64,000 nucleotides of DNA from Mycobacterium sp. 3519A (GCF_900240945.1 NZ_OESG01000012.1:1107781-1171780), one strand, 5' to 3'. Shown: positions 10,660 through 19,918, counted from the stretch's first letter. The notes: generated by a model not told the origin, from the sequence alone. A program made the numbers and translations.

Positions 10660-12633
10660 TCATCCGAGCAGCTCCGGCGGCTCGACCTGCTGTCCCAGCA
10701 CATGTTCAGCCAGGAACGCGGTGACCACCTGATACCAGAGCTTGGCGTGCTGCGGGCTGAGCACCCAGTGGTTCTCCGACGGAAAGTAGAGGAACCGGTG
10801 CGGGCTGCTGCCGTCGTCGGCGGCGGGTAGGCCGGACTCGGTGAGAAGCTCGAACCACAACCGCAGCGCCTCGCCGATCGGCACCCGGTAGTCCTTGTCG
10901 CCGTGGATGACGAGCATCGGGGTGCGAATCTCGCTGACGAAGCGGTGCGGCGAATTGCGTTGCGTCATCTCCGATGTCATCTCGCGTGCCCACCAGTACG
11001 CGCCGTCGGTGGTCGGCCCGAACTGGTCGAGCGCCCACAGGCTGGCGTGCGTGACGATGGCGTCGAACCGGTCGGTGTGCCCGGCGATCCAGTTGGCCAT
11101 GTAGCCGCCGAACGAGCCACCCATCGCCGCGGTGCGGGTGGCGTCGACCCTGGGATGCGCGCACGCCGCATCCGTCGCCGCCATCAGGTCGGTGTACGGC
11201 GCGAAACCCCATGCCCCCCAGCCGCGTTGAATGAAACCCTGGCCGTAGCCGGTCGACAGCGCCGGATCCGGTAGCAGCACCGCATAACCGTTGGCCACCA
11301 GCAGCCACGGATTCCAGCGCCAGTGCCAGGCATTCCAACTGGCCAGTGGACCGCCGTGCACCCACAGCACCAGCGGCGCCTGCTCGTCGCCGTGCGGCAA
11401 CGCCAGCCACGACCGGACGGCCTGGCCATCGTCGGCCGTCGCGGTCACCTCCGTCAGGGTGCCCGGCAGATCGGGGACCGCCACGCACGGCAGTTCCGTC
11501 ACGGTGCCGTCGGCATCGATGCGCACCGGATGCGGCGGCCGCGCATAGGAACTGCGCATCGCGTACACGACGCCGTCCGGTGCGGTGCCCACGTCGGTGT
11601 AGGTGTAGTCGTCGTCGGTGAGCCTGCGAACCGCACCGGTGACGGGATCCACCGCGAACACCGGTCCGCGGCCGTTGTCGTCGGCGGTGACGATCAGCGT
11701 CGAACCGTCGACGGACCACGTGACCGATGTCGGCCAGCGGTCCCATTCGGTGATCTCGACGACCGGTTCGCCGAACCGCATGTGACACAGCGTGATCCGC
11801 GGTGCAGTCTGCGGTGTGGAGTGGGTTTCCCTGGTGAACACCACGGCGCTGCCGTCCGGGGAGATCGCGGGTGACCCCAGGTCGGCGGCGGGATCGTCGA
11901 CGATGACGGTGCGCTGCGCGGTGGCCACGTCGATACGGACCAGGGTGCCACGGATCGCCGCGCCAGGCGCCGGGACATGCCAGGCCGCGACCACGTAACT
12001 GCCGTCCGGACTGAGGGCGAAGTCGACTTCGCGCAACGCATCACCTGGCGCGGGCGTCAGATCGCGCGAGCCGTCGATGTCGAGCAGGTGCGGCTGGTCG
12101 GGTCCGAGGTCGTGATCCCAGTACCGCACCGGATAGCCGCTGTGCAACACCGCCGACACCTTGTTGTCCTTGCGCAGCGCCCGCAACCGCTTGTCCTCGT
12201 CGACACCTTCAGCAGACGGCAGTAGCTTCGCCGCGACCACCGTGGTGGCGGCGGCACGCGCGGTTCGCACGCCGTCGACACCTCCTGGCAGCGCCAACAC
12301 CTCGACGGCTTCACCGCCCCTGGCGGGCAATCGCCACAACGATGCGGGCGGCTTGTCGTCGTCCGCGGTCGGGCGCGCGGCGAGAAACAGCAGATCCCCG
12401 TCCGCGGTGAAGACCGGTGACGACTCGCCTTTGGCGCCGCGTGTCAACCGCCGGGCGGGTTCGCGGCCGTCGGGATCCAGTTCCCAGACCGCGGTGACGA
12501 ACTCGGTGCGTTTGTCGTTCAGTTCGGCGATCGAGGTGACGACACGCGACCCGTCCGGCGACACGGCCAGCCCCGATGCACGCGGCAGCGCGAGAAATTC
12601 GTCGAGGTCGTCGAACGGTGCGGTCATGTCCAT
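10660..12633 (-). CDS. S9 family peptidase (prolyl oligopeptidase / acylaminoacyl-peptidase type)
   Basis: A 657-residue cytosolic serine peptidase. The N-terminal two thirds are a beta-propeller with WD/PD40-like repeats (SPDGSRVVTS, SPDGSYVVAAW, SPDGSAVVFTRE). The C-terminal alpha/beta-hydrolase domain has the nucleophile box GGSFGGYMAN (about residue 510), the acid in HGDKDYRVP (about 595) and the histidine in ENHWV (about 637). No signal peptide is present. The start region has no clear ribosome-binding site, so the transcript may be leaderless. It is divergent from the HxlR regulator across a short region with a palindrome. Confidence 0.9.
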   Translation of the reverse strand: MDMTAPFDDLDEFLALPRASGLAVSPDGSRVVTSIAELNDKRTEFVTAVWELDPDGREPARRLTRGAKGESSPVFTADGDLLFLAARPTADDDKPPASLWRLPARGGEAVEVLALPGGVDGVRTARAAATTVVAAKLLPSAEGVDEDKRLRALRKDNKVSAVLHSGYPVRYWDHDLGPDQPHLLDIDGSRDLTPAPGDALREVDFALSPDGSYVVAAWHVPAPGAAIRGTLVRIDVATAQRTVIVDDPAADLGSPAISPDGSAVVFTRETHSTPQTAPRITLCHMRFGEPVVEITEWDRWPTSVTWSVDGSTLIVTADDNGRGPVFAVDPVTGAVRRLTDDDYTYTDVGTAPDGVVYAMRSSYARPPHPVRIDADGTVTELPCVAVPDLPGTLTEVTATADDGQAVRSWLALPHGDEQAPLVLWVHGGPLASWNAWHWRWNPWLLVANGYAVLLPDPALSTGYGQGFIQRGWGAWGFAPYTDLMAATDAACAHPRVDATRTAAMGGSFGGYMANWIAGHTDRFDAIVTHASLWALDQFGPTTDGAYWWAREMTSEMTQRNSPHRFVSEIRTPMLVIHGDKDYRVPIGEALRLWFELLTESGLPAADDGSSPHRFLYFPSENHWVLSPQHAKLWYQVVTAFLAEHVLGQQVEPPELLG

Positions 12634-12654
12634 TTAGTAGCACACACCCTAGTG

Positions 12655-12671
12655 AGTTTGACTTTCAAACT
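12655..12671. promoter_or_regulatory. Candidate HxlR operator (perfect inverted repeat)
   Basis: AGTTTGACTTTCAAACT is a perfect inverted repeat with 7-bp arms around CTT. It lies in the 59-base gap between the divergent S9 peptidase and HxlR genes, 21 bases from the HxlR start. HxlR/MarR-type dimers bind such short palindromes, often at their own promoters. Confidence 0.55.
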
Positions 12672-12692
12672 TACGGCCGGCATGCTGGCCGC

Positions 12693-13082
12693 ATGAGCAC
12701 AGTGGTGCTGAGTGAACTTCCCGGCCGGCCATGTCCGATCGCCGCGGCGCTCGAACTGGTCGGCGAGCGCTGGGCGCTGCTGATCGTGCGGGAAATCGCG
12801 TTGGGCGCAACCCACTTCAGCGACATCGTGGCGGGCACCGGGGCGCCCCGCGACCGGATCGCCGCCAGACTCAAGGCGCTCGAGAGCGCGGGCGTCGTCA
12901 TCCGGTCGCCCTATCAGAGCGCGCCTACCCGCTACGAGTACCGACTCACCGACTCGGGCGAAGCCCTGATTCCGGTGCTCGACGCCCTGCTCACGTGGGG
13001 CAAGGCGCACGCCGTCTCGGCCGACGATCCCGATCGTCAGCAGCGCTACCACGCATTCCACAAACTGAAGGAATCTCGATGA
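12693..13082 (+). CDS. HxlR family transcriptional regulator
   Basis: A 129-residue winged-helix regulator. It has the HxlR signature near the N-terminus (CPIAAALELVGERWALLIVREI, here residues 15-36), a single cysteine at residue 15 that could sense thiol stress, and the DNA-binding segment ending in RLKALESAGVV. The ATG at 12693 gives the usual family length; the open frame extends upstream to 12576 without homology. It overlaps the thioesterase gene by ATGA, so it probably controls that gene and perhaps the divergent peptidase. Confidence 0.9.
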   Translation: MSTVVLSELPGRPCPIAAALELVGERWALLIVREIALGATHFSDIVAGTGAPRDRIAARLKALESAGVVIRSPYQSAPTRYEYRLTDSGEALIPVLDALLTWGKAHAVSADDPDRQQRYHAFHKLKESR

Positions 13083-13609
13083 CCGCAGAACTGGTGGACC
13101 CCGACCTGCGCGCAGACTGGGGTCGGAAACGCTCGCGCACCGTGACGTGGCACTCGCCAGGGCCGAGCACGGCCAAAGGCATGTCGATGGCGGGCATCGA
13201 TTACCTACGCGCCATGGTCGACGGCGAACTCCCCCCGCCGCCGATCGCCGGACTGCTGCAGTTCGAACTCGTCGACGTCGAGTCAGGCCGGGCGGTATTC
13301 ACCTGCCGCGCAGACGAATCCGCATACAACCCCATCGGCACCGTACACGGCGGTTTGATCTGCACGCTGCTGGATTCGGTGACGGGCTGCGCGGTGCACA
13401 CCACGCTGCCCCAGGGCAAGGGCTACACCTCGATCGAGATCAAGGTGAATTACCTCAAGGCGGTCCGGGTCGACAGCGGACTGCTGACGGCCACCGGCAC
13501 GGTGGTCAAGTCCGGTTCGCGGGTCGGCTTCGCGGAGGGCGTGGTGACCGACGCCAGCGGCGCCGTGGTCGCGACCGCGACGAGCACGCTGCTGATCTTC
13601 GACCTGTAG
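13079..13609 (+). CDS. PaaI-type hotdog thioesterase
   Basis: A 176-residue hotdog-fold acyl-CoA thioesterase. The signature NPIGTVHGGLICTLLDS (about residues 82-98) holds the catalytic region of the PaaI/DUF4442 type, followed by YTSIEIKVNYLKAV. The extra 50 N-terminal residues before the hotdog core are common in actinobacterial members. The acyl substrate is unknown. It is co-translated with the HxlR regulator by a 4-base overlap. Confidence 0.88.
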   Translation: MTAELVDPDLRADWGRKRSRTVTWHSPGPSTAKGMSMAGIDYLRAMVDGELPPPPIAGLLQFELVDVESGRAVFTCRADESAYNPIGTVHGGLICTLLDSVTGCAVHTTLPQGKGYTSIEIKVNYLKAVRVDSGLLTATGTVVKSGSRVGFAEGVVTDASGAVVATATSTLLIFDL

Positions 13610-13627
13610 CCGCGTTACGTTGATGGG

Positions 13628-14800
13628 ATGGCGCAGCAGCACATCCTGATCATCGGGGCGGGCATCACCGGACTCGCGACGGCGGTGGCGTTGCAGCGAC
13701 GCGGCCAGCAGGTCAGCGTCATCGAGGAGCGCGCCGACACCTCCTCCGGCGCCGGCATCAGCATCTGGCCCAATGCGCTTGCCGCGCTTGATGAAATCGG
13801 CCTCGGCGACGCCGTTCGGGAGGCCGGTGGCAGGGTGACCGCTGGCGCGTTGCGCTGGCATGACGGCACCTGGTTGCGCCATCCCGGGAACGAGCGTCTG
13901 GTCAAGGCGCTGGGCGAACCGTTGGTGGTGATCCGCCGTTCCGCCTTGACCGCCGTGCTCGCTGACGCGCTGGCCGAGGGCACCGTGCACACCAGACGGT
14001 CCGCGCAGGAACTCGTGGCGACCGCCGACGGTGTGCGGGTCAGGCTGGCCGACGCGTCCGCCGTGGATGCGACGGCGGTGGTCGGGGCGGACGGCACCCG
14101 TTCGGTGGTGGCGCGCCATCTCAACGGCGCGCTGGCAGACCGCTATGTCGGTTACACGGCGTGGCGGGGCGTGGCCGAGTGTGTGATCGACCCCGAGGTC
14201 GCAGGTGAGGTGCTGGGGCCCGGTGTCGAGTTCGGCCTCGTCCCACTCGGCGCCGATCGCACCTACTGGTTCGCCACCGAGCGGGTGCCGGAGGGCGCCA
14301 CCTGCCCGCAAGGCGAACTCGACTATCTGAGGGCCCGATTCGGGTCGTGGGCCGATCCCATTCCGCAGGTAATGGCGGCAACGGACCCCGCGGCGGTGCT
14401 GCGCAACGACCTCTACGATCGCAACCCGGCGCGGCAGTGGTCGAGGGGCCCGGTCGTGGTGGTCGGCGATGCCGCGCACCCGATGCGCCCGCACCTGGGG
14501 CAAGGCGGTTGTCAGGGGTTGGAGGATGCGGCGGTGCTGGCCCGGTTCGTCGACGGCGCCGACGATCTGGCGGCGGGGGTCGCGCGGTTCGTCGCATTTC
14601 GCCGCAAGCGGGGGCGCGCCATCGTGCGGGAATCGAAACTGGTCGGGCAGATCGTCAATGTGCGACCCGCGCCGCTCAGCGGACTCGTCGGCCGCGCGAC
14701 GAAGCTGGTGCCCGAAGCGGTGATGAGCCGACACCTGGCGACGGTGGCGGCGCGGTCGGCGTTCGTACTGCCCGGCGAGCGGGAAACGGCATCGCGGTGA
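13628..14800 (+). CDS. FAD-dependent aromatic-ring-type monooxygenase
   Basis: A 390-residue group A flavoprotein monooxygenase of the PHBH fold. The dinucleotide motif GAGITGLATAVAL is at residues 10-22, the second FAD motif GDAAHPMRPHLGQGG at about 280, and a DG-type motif VVGADGTRSVVARHL at about 155. The closest families I can name are the urate hydroxylase HpxO and salicylate hydroxylases, but the substrate cannot be read from sequence. It starts 18 bases after the thioesterase and overlaps the next gene (GTGA). Confidence 0.88.
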   Translation: MAQQHILIIGAGITGLATAVALQRRGQQVSVIEERADTSSGAGISIWPNALAALDEIGLGDAVREAGGRVTAGALRWHDGTWLRHPGNERLVKALGEPLVVIRRSALTAVLADALAEGTVHTRRSAQELVATADGVRVRLADASAVDATAVVGADGTRSVVARHLNGALADRYVGYTAWRGVAECVIDPEVAGEVLGPGVEFGLVPLGADRTYWFATERVPEGATCPQGELDYLRARFGSWADPIPQVMAATDPAAVLRNDLYDRNPARQWSRGPVVVVGDAAHPMRPHLGQGGCQGLEDAAVLARFVDGADDLAAGVARFVAFRRKRGRAIVRESKLVGQIVNVRPAPLSGLVGRATKLVPEAVMSRHLATVAARSAFVLPGERETASR

Positions 14801-15141
14801 ACGCCACGCTGGGGCCTTTGGTCGTCGACGCGGTCGACCCGTGTGCAGTCGAGGGCTTCCGGACCGCCGCCCTTGGCGCGTCGTTTCGCCCACAGACGTG
14901 CGCCGAAGTCGTGAAAAACCGTGTGCACCTTGATATTTACGCCTGCTCGATCGAGCCGCTTCTCGAACTCGGTGCGACGGCACCCCGCTGGCCCTACGGT
15001 TCGGCAGGCTGGGAGAACCTGATCTGGAAATTCGTCAGGGTCAGCGACGACCGGGTGGTCCCGAATCGCTGGCAGTGGAGCGTCCTGACGGATCCCGGCG
15101 TGCGCGTCGACCCGCAGGGCAACGACTTCGTGGTCAGCTGA
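14797..15141 (+). CDS. Glyoxalase-like (VOC superfamily) small protein
   Basis: A 114-residue single-domain protein. Sequence parts such as KNRVHLDIYA and the ending DPQGNDFVVS match the Glyoxalase_6-type VOC fold, which binds a metal or a small ligand. The GTG at 14797 overlaps the monooxygenase stop (GTGA), so the two are co-translated and may act on the same compound. The 3' end overlaps the convergent cupin gene by 8 bases. Confidence 0.75.
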   Translation: MNATLGPLVVDAVDPCAVEGFRTAALGASFRPQTCAEVVKNRVHLDIYACSIEPLLELGATAPRWPYGSAGWENLIWKFVRVSDDRVVPNRWQWSVLTDPGVRVDPQGNDFVVS

Positions 15142-15568
15142 CGTCGCACCCTGGCGGAGTGGGCGCGCTGTCCGATGTAGGTGCCCCCGCCGGATCGACA
15201 TAGGTGACATCGAGGACCAGCGGTGTGGTGCCCTCGTTACGACCAATGTGGACGTGGTCGGGCCCGGTGGGGTCGGTGATCGCGGCGCCTGCGGGATAGA
15301 CACCGTCCTGGCGGCAGTCCGCGCCGTAGTGCGTCAACGTGCCCGCCCTGATCACGCCGTACACCTCACCGCGGTGCGTGTGCCAACCAGTGCTGGCGTT
15401 CGGCGCAATGGTGATCTCGGTGACGATGTAGTCCTTGTCCTTCACGGTCTGCTTCGACAGCACGACCGCACTCACCCCGGCGGGCGGTGCGGCGTGCGCA
15501 GTAGCGGACGAGACGACGACGGCCGACAGCGCAAGCGCCGCCGTTGCTACGCGTCTGGACGATTTCAC
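15134..15568 (-). CDS. Secreted cupin-domain protein
   Basis: About 144 residues: a signal peptide (KSSRRVATAALALSAVVVSS, cleavage after AHA) followed by one cupin barrel with the metal-binding motif GWHTHRGEVYGVI and the second cupin motif GPDHVHIGRNEG. The GTG start at 15568 is supported by GAAGGGAG at good spacing; an upstream in-frame ATG at 15586 is possible. Cupins of this type are often metal-binding proteins of unknown role in the envelope. Convergent with the VOC gene. Confidence 0.82.
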   Translation of the reverse strand: MKSSRRVATAALALSAVVVSSATAHAAPPAGVSAVVLSKQTVKDKDYIVTEITIAPNASTGWHTHRGEVYGVIRAGTLTHYGADCRQDGVYPAGAAITDPTGPDHVHIGRNEGTTPLVLDVTYVDPAGAPTSDSAPTPPGCDVS

Positions 15569-15590
15569 GAGACTCCCTTCGTTCATGCCC

Positions 15591-16508
15591 TCAAACTCGG
15601 CCGCGTCGAAAAACATTCAAATGCGCGGTGACGAATACGGCGGCCCTGTCGAGGGCTCGCCGCGCACTGACCAGTTGCTCGACATTGAGCTGGAAGACGT
15701 GATGCATACCTTCCCACACTTCGAGTTCCACTGTGCCGCCGGAGTTCACGACGGCCTCGGCGAACCGGCGCGAGTCGTCGAGCAGTATCTCGTCGGAGCC
15801 CACCTGAAGCAGCAGCGGTGGCAGCGACGAGGTGATTCCGAACAGTGGGGAGGCCCGCGGGTCGTCGGGCGAGGCCGATCCCAGATATGCCGCCGCCGAC
15901 GCGCGCAGGTACGCCGGATCGAGCAGCGGATCCCCGACCGCGTGTTCCCGCACGCTGGCACCGCTGAGGCTGAGATCTGTCCACGGCGAAAATGCGACCA
16001 CAGCAGCGACATTGAGCCCTTCCGTGACCGCACGGGCCGCGGTCGCAAGCGACAGGCCGCCGCCGGCGGAGTCGCCGACCACGGCGACCGCGTCATGGCG
16101 GTCAGTCAGGCGGCCCAGCGTAGCCACGGCGAGATCGAGCGCCGCAGGCAACTGAGCCTCAGGAGCCAATGGATACTCGAGCGCGAACACCGGGACTCGG
16201 GTGCGGGCGGCAACCTGGCTCACCAGGCCGACATACGACGACACGCTGCCCAATCCGTATCCGCCGCCGTGGACGAACATGATGGCCGCGTCCGATGCTG
16301 CGTCGTCGGGCCGCACCCAGAGTCCCGGGCCAGGATCACCAGACGTCATGGTCTGCACGGTCGTGCCCGCAGCTATTGGAGTGGCGGCAGTGAACCGGTC
16401 GTAGACGGCGCGGGACTCACCTTGCTCGGTCGACCAGAAGCGCGCGAACTCGACCCGCAGTGCGCGTGCCGCGGGTATGTCGGCCTCGTCGATGGGGATG
16501 ACGGACAC
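15591..16508 (-). CDS. HSL-family alpha/beta-hydrolase esterase
   Basis: A 305-residue carboxylesterase of the hormone-sensitive lipase family. The oxyanion motif HGGGYGLG is near residue 80, the nucleophile box GDSAGGG at about 145, the aspartate region in VGSDEILLDD and the histidine in GMHHVFQL. No signal peptide. It lies 18 bases after the GMC oxidoreductase on the same strand, giving a likely operon isochorismatase-like, GMC, esterase, perhaps for degradation of an ester or alcohol. Confidence 0.9.
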   Translation of the reverse strand: MSVIPIDEADIPAARALRVEFARFWSTEQGESRAVYDRFTAATPIAAGTTVQTMTSGDPGPGLWVRPDDAASDAAIMFVHGGGYGLGSVSSYVGLVSQVAARTRVPVFALEYPLAPEAQLPAALDLAVATLGRLTDRHDAVAVVGDSAGGGLSLATAARAVTEGLNVAAVVAFSPWTDLSLSGASVREHAVGDPLLDPAYLRASAAAYLGSASPDDPRASPLFGITSSLPPLLLQVGSDEILLDDSRRFAEAVVNSGGTVELEVWEGMHHVFQLNVEQLVSARRALDRAAVFVTAHLNVFRRGRV

Positions 16509-16526
16509 TAGCGCTCCTTCCCGTGG

Positions 16527-18035
16527 CTAGGCGCCCACGAGTCGTCTGCTGCAGGCTTCGGCGATCATGATGGTGGTCAGGTTCGTGCCTACCGAGACGA
16601 TGTCGGGCATGATCGACGCGTCCGCGACGTGCAGATCGGTCACGCCGCGCACGGCGCCGGATGCGTCGACGACGGCGCTGGCGTCATCGGCGCCGCCCAT
16701 CGGTACCGTCGAGGTCGAATGGTGATAGCCGTCCACCGTCGCGATGACGGCGTGCTCGACCGCGGCGTCGTCGACGACGTCCTCCCCGGGGGTCATCTCG
16801 AACTCGACCACGTCGCGCAAGGGCGCCATCCTGCCTATCCGCCGGGACAACCGCACCGCCTCCATCATCCGCCGAAGGTCGCTTGGATCTTCGAACATGT
16901 TGTAACGAATCAACGGTGCGACGCGCGGGTCACGACTGGCAAGCCGAACCGACCCTATCGAGTTGGGCAGCGTCACAGAGCAAGCCAGCACGATCGCTCC
17001 CCCGGTCTCGCTCTCGTCCGGGTCGAAGATGTGTGTGCCGGAAATGTGCAGATCCAGTTCACCCGGACCAGCATCGGTAGATCGGGTCCAGATGATCGCC
17101 CCTGCAACCGGATCCATCGACTTGAACTCCGGCTTGAGCGCGTACACGTTGTAATAGAACGGGTGCTCTTTGAGACGCTCGCCTACAGGCGCATCGACCA
17201 GCACGGGGATGTCCAACTGCCGCAGGTGTGACGACGGCCCGATGCCCGAGCGCATCAGTATTGCCGGACTACCGAAAGCGCCGGCAGACAGGATCACCTG
17301 GCCCGCCGTCAGCGTTTCCCCGCTGACCAGCCGCACTCCCGTCGCGCGTCGACCCGCAAAGGTAACGCGGTCAACCTCGGACCGTCCGAGGATCGTCAGA
17401 TTCGGGCGACTGCGCACATCGTCGGTGAGGTAGGCCATGGCCGTGTTGATGCGCTTGCCGTTCACCACGTTTCGCGGGTAGGGCGACACACCGTGCTGGT
17501 CGGCTCCGTTGAAGTCGCTCACCCGTGCCAATCCGGCGGCCTCGGCAGCGCTGACGAATGCCTGCATCGACGGGGTGTTGTCGTCCAGTGTCATCTGGCG
17601 AATCGGGAATGGCCCGGATCGGCCATGCCACGCATCGTCACCGGTCGGGGTGTTCTCGAGGTCCTTGAAGATCGGAAGAACCTCGTCGAAGGACCAGCCT
17701 TCGATGCCGCGGGCGGTCCAGCTCGCGAAATCAGATGGCCTGGCGCGCATCGCCACCGCGGCGTTGATGGCTGAACTTCCGCCGATGACCTTCCCGCGTT
17801 TGGCGTGGATGTCATGCCCGAGGCGGAAGCGGTCTCTGGTGTGATAGCCCCAGTCGTGCGCCGCATCGCCACCGACGCTGTTCGCATTGGCGATTACGTC
17901 GGGAAACTCCGCGGTGCGGTAGGCGGGGCCTGCCTCGAGCAACACGACTCGCCTGGTGGGGTCCTCGCTCAATCGGTTCGCGAGCACAGCGCCCGCTGAT
18001 CCGCCGCCGACGATGATTACGTCGTGTCGCGTCAC
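16527..18035 (-). CDS. GMC family oxidoreductase (choline dehydrogenase-like)
   Basis: A 502-residue FAD-dependent alcohol oxidase/dehydrogenase. The FAD motif IVGGGSAGAVLANRLSEDP is at residues 8-26, GMC signature 1 (GKVIGGSSAINAAV) at about 80, and the C-terminal catalytic His region DGYHHSTSTVPMGG at about 440. Likely oxidises a primary or secondary alcohol. The GTG start overlaps the isochorismatase-like stop (GTGA). Confidence 0.9.
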   Translation of the reverse strand: MTRHDVIIVGGGSAGAVLANRLSEDPTRRVVLLEAGPAYRTAEFPDVIANANSVGGDAAHDWGYHTRDRFRLGHDIHAKRGKVIGGSSAINAAVAMRARPSDFASWTARGIEGWSFDEVLPIFKDLENTPTGDDAWHGRSGPFPIRQMTLDDNTPSMQAFVSAAEAAGLARVSDFNGADQHGVSPYPRNVVNGKRINTAMAYLTDDVRSRPNLTILGRSEVDRVTFAGRRATGVRLVSGETLTAGQVILSAGAFGSPAILMRSGIGPSSHLRQLDIPVLVDAPVGERLKEHPFYYNVYALKPEFKSMDPVAGAIIWTRSTDAGPGELDLHISGTHIFDPDESETGGAIVLACSVTLPNSIGSVRLASRDPRVAPLIRYNMFEDPSDLRRMMEAVRLSRRIGRMAPLRDVVEFEMTPGEDVVDDAAVEHAVIATVDGYHHSTSTVPMGGADDASAVVDASGAVRGVTDLHVADASIMPDIVSVGTNLTTIMIAEACSRRLVGA

Positions 18036-18640
18036 GAGGTCAGCGCCGCGGCCACCTGGCCCATCAACGTGGCGAAGGGCATATCCAGCGCGGCATAAAT
18101 GTCAATGGCTTTGGGATCGGCGTTGTCCCCCATGATCTCGACCATCAGGGTGGCGTAGTCGGAGACCTCGATACCCAGGGTGATCAACCGCGCGATCCCA
18201 GCCTCGCGCTTGTGACGCGAGAAGGTACCGCACGCATCCAGCGCCACGACAGGATGAAATCCGTTCTCGCGCGCGCAGATTGCGGGCAGCGAGGCGCACA
18301 CTTCGAAGGACAGACCGGCGAAGATCAAGTGGTCGCGTCCAGTTCGCTTCACCAGGTCGACGAATCGCTCGTCGTCCCAGGCATTCACCGTGGACCGGTC
18401 GAGGATGTCGTCGTCACCGAGAACCTGGGCGAGTTCAGGAATCGTCGGCCCCCACATGCTGTCCCTCGCGGTCGTGACGGCGACCATCGGCAGTTCGAGG
18501 ACCTTCGCCGCCTTCGCCAGCCCCACAACGTTGTGCTTGAGTTCGTTGACGTCGATGTCACGTACGCCGGTGAACAACCCGACCTGGTGGTCGATCAGAA
18601 GCACAGCGGTGTTGTCTCGATCGAACCGCACCCGATTCAT
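18032..18640 (-). CDS. Isochorismatase-like cysteine hydrolase (YcaC type)
   Basis: A 202-residue cysteine hydrolase. The catalytic triad is readable: Asp in LLIDHQVG, Lys in the central region (VKRTGRDHLIFAG) and Cys in LSFEVCASLPA. This pattern suits the YcaC/nicotinamidase superfamily acting on amides or similar bonds. The ATG at 18640 is preceded by GGAGGAG; a longer frame to 18667 lacks support. It is the first gene of a three-gene operon, and its promoter region carries two overlapping palindromes. Confidence 0.87.
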   Translation of the reverse strand: MNRVRFDRDNTAVLLIDHQVGLFTGVRDIDVNELKHNVVGLAKAAKVLELPMVAVTTARDSMWGPTIPELAQVLGDDDILDRSTVNAWDDERFVDLVKRTGRDHLIFAGLSFEVCASLPAICARENGFHPVVALDACGTFSRHKREAGIARLITLGIEVSDYATLMVEIMGDNADPKAIDIYAALDMPFATLMGQVAAALTS

Positions 18641-18688
18641 CTGCTCCTCCATCTCTCCAGCCGCCAACCCAGCCCAGACGGTCAGCTA

Positions 18689-18712
18689 TACTGATAGTCA
18701 GTAATAATTACT
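18689..18712. promoter_or_regulatory. Overlapping palindromes upstream of the isochorismatase-like operon
   Basis: TACTGATAGTCAGTA (18689-18703, 6-bp arms around TAG) overlaps AGTAATAATTACT (18700-18712, 6-bp arms around A). The stretch is AT-rich compared with its surroundings and lies about 50 bases before the start at 18640. The core CTGACTATC, read towards the operon, recurs at 22092-22100 before the esterase gene at 22184. Confidence 0.5.
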
Positions 18713-18766
18713 ACTTCTGCTGGCGTGGGTTGTCAAGACACCTGATCAGCGGGTCAGGAACAACCT

Positions 18767-19906
18767 ATGACGGATATCCCCAGCGAACTGGCTGACACCG
18801 AGGCTTCATTGAGGCGTATCGCGGTGCTCGTTGCCGATGGTGCCGCACCCGAGAAGCTGTTCGATGCAGTCACCAAGGAGGTGCTTCGACGATTCGGGCC
18901 CGGCACGGCCAGGATGATTCGATTCGAGTCTGACGGTACTGCAACGGTTCTCGCGAATGCGGGGACTTCTGGACCACACGTGAAAATCGGCGGCCGATGG
19001 GAGAACTATCCGGAGTCGGGCCTCACGGCGACCATCCGGGCCACTCGCGCGCCCGCCCGCGTCGACGACTACGGCGCGATACCCGGAGGTGAACCATATC
19101 TGCAGGAAGGGCTGCGCAGCAGCGTCGGCATGCCCATCAACGTCAGCGGTCGATTGTGGGGAATGATCGCCGTCGGGGCAGCGCATGGCCCGTTGCCGCC
19201 CGACACCGAGTGCCGGATGATGCAATTCACCGATCTGCTGTCGACCGCGATTGCCACAGCGCAGCATCACGCCGAACTGATTGCGTCACGGACTCGACTT
19301 GTCAGCGCCGCCGACGAAGCCCGGCGCCGCATCACTCGCGATTTGCATGACGGCGCGCAGCAGCGCCTCGTCGGGCTTGCGCTGCGATTACGTGCCGCGG
19401 CCGACTACTGCACCGATCTCGACGACGCCCGCCACAGCTTGCGCACCGCGGCCGCCGACGCGTTCGAGATCACCGAAGAGCTTCGCGAGATGGCCCACGG
19501 CATTCATCCTGCAGTCCTGACCCAAGCCGGTCTTGGGCCGGCCTTGCGGGGACTCGGACGTCGGTCCGCCATTCCCACCGAGGTCCTCGTCTCCCTCACC
19601 GACCGGTTGCCTGCTGCCACTGAGATCTGTGCGTACTACATCGTCTCGGAACTGCTCACCAACGCGGCAAAGCACGCCCAAGCGACCGCCGTCCGGATAA
19701 GCGCGCACCTCGAGGGGACTCACTTACTCATCTCAGTCCGCGACAACGGAATCGGCGGCGCGGACGCCGAGGGCTCTGGCATCACTGGCGTGCGTGACCG
19801 GGTGGCGACCGTCGGCGGCACCTGCCGACTCGAGAGTCCGCCAGGCGGTGGGACCGTCTTCATCTGCCGACTACCGGCAATCGCAGCGCCGCAGCCGTTC
19901 TGGTGA
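18767..19906 (+). CDS. GAF-domain sensor histidine kinase (NarL-family type, soluble)
   Basis: 379 residues: an N-terminal GAF domain (about residues 15-165), a HisKA_3 dimerisation helix with the phosphoacceptor histidine in RRITRDLHDGAQQRLVGL (about 190), and an HATPase domain with the N box SELLTNAAKHA and G boxes VRDNGIGG and GTGVR-like GITGVRDR. No membrane segment, so it senses a cytosolic signal. No response regulator gene is adjacent; the next gene is a convergent MarR. AGGAAC precedes the ATG. Confidence 0.9.
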   Translation: MTDIPSELADTEASLRRIAVLVADGAAPEKLFDAVTKEVLRRFGPGTARMIRFESDGTATVLANAGTSGPHVKIGGRWENYPESGLTATIRATRAPARVDDYGAIPGGEPYLQEGLRSSVGMPINVSGRLWGMIAVGAAHGPLPPDTECRMMQFTDLLSTAIATAQHHAELIASRTRLVSAADEARRRITRDLHDGAQQRLVGLALRLRAAADYCTDLDDARHSLRTAAADAFEITEELREMAHGIHPAVLTQAGLGPALRGLGRRSAIPTEVLVSLTDRLPAATEICAYYIVSELLTNAAKHAQATAVRISAHLEGTHLLISVRDNGIGGADAEGSGITGVRDRVATVGGTCRLESPPGGGTVFICRLPAIAAPQPFW

Positions 19907-19918
19907 ACCAGCGAGCCG

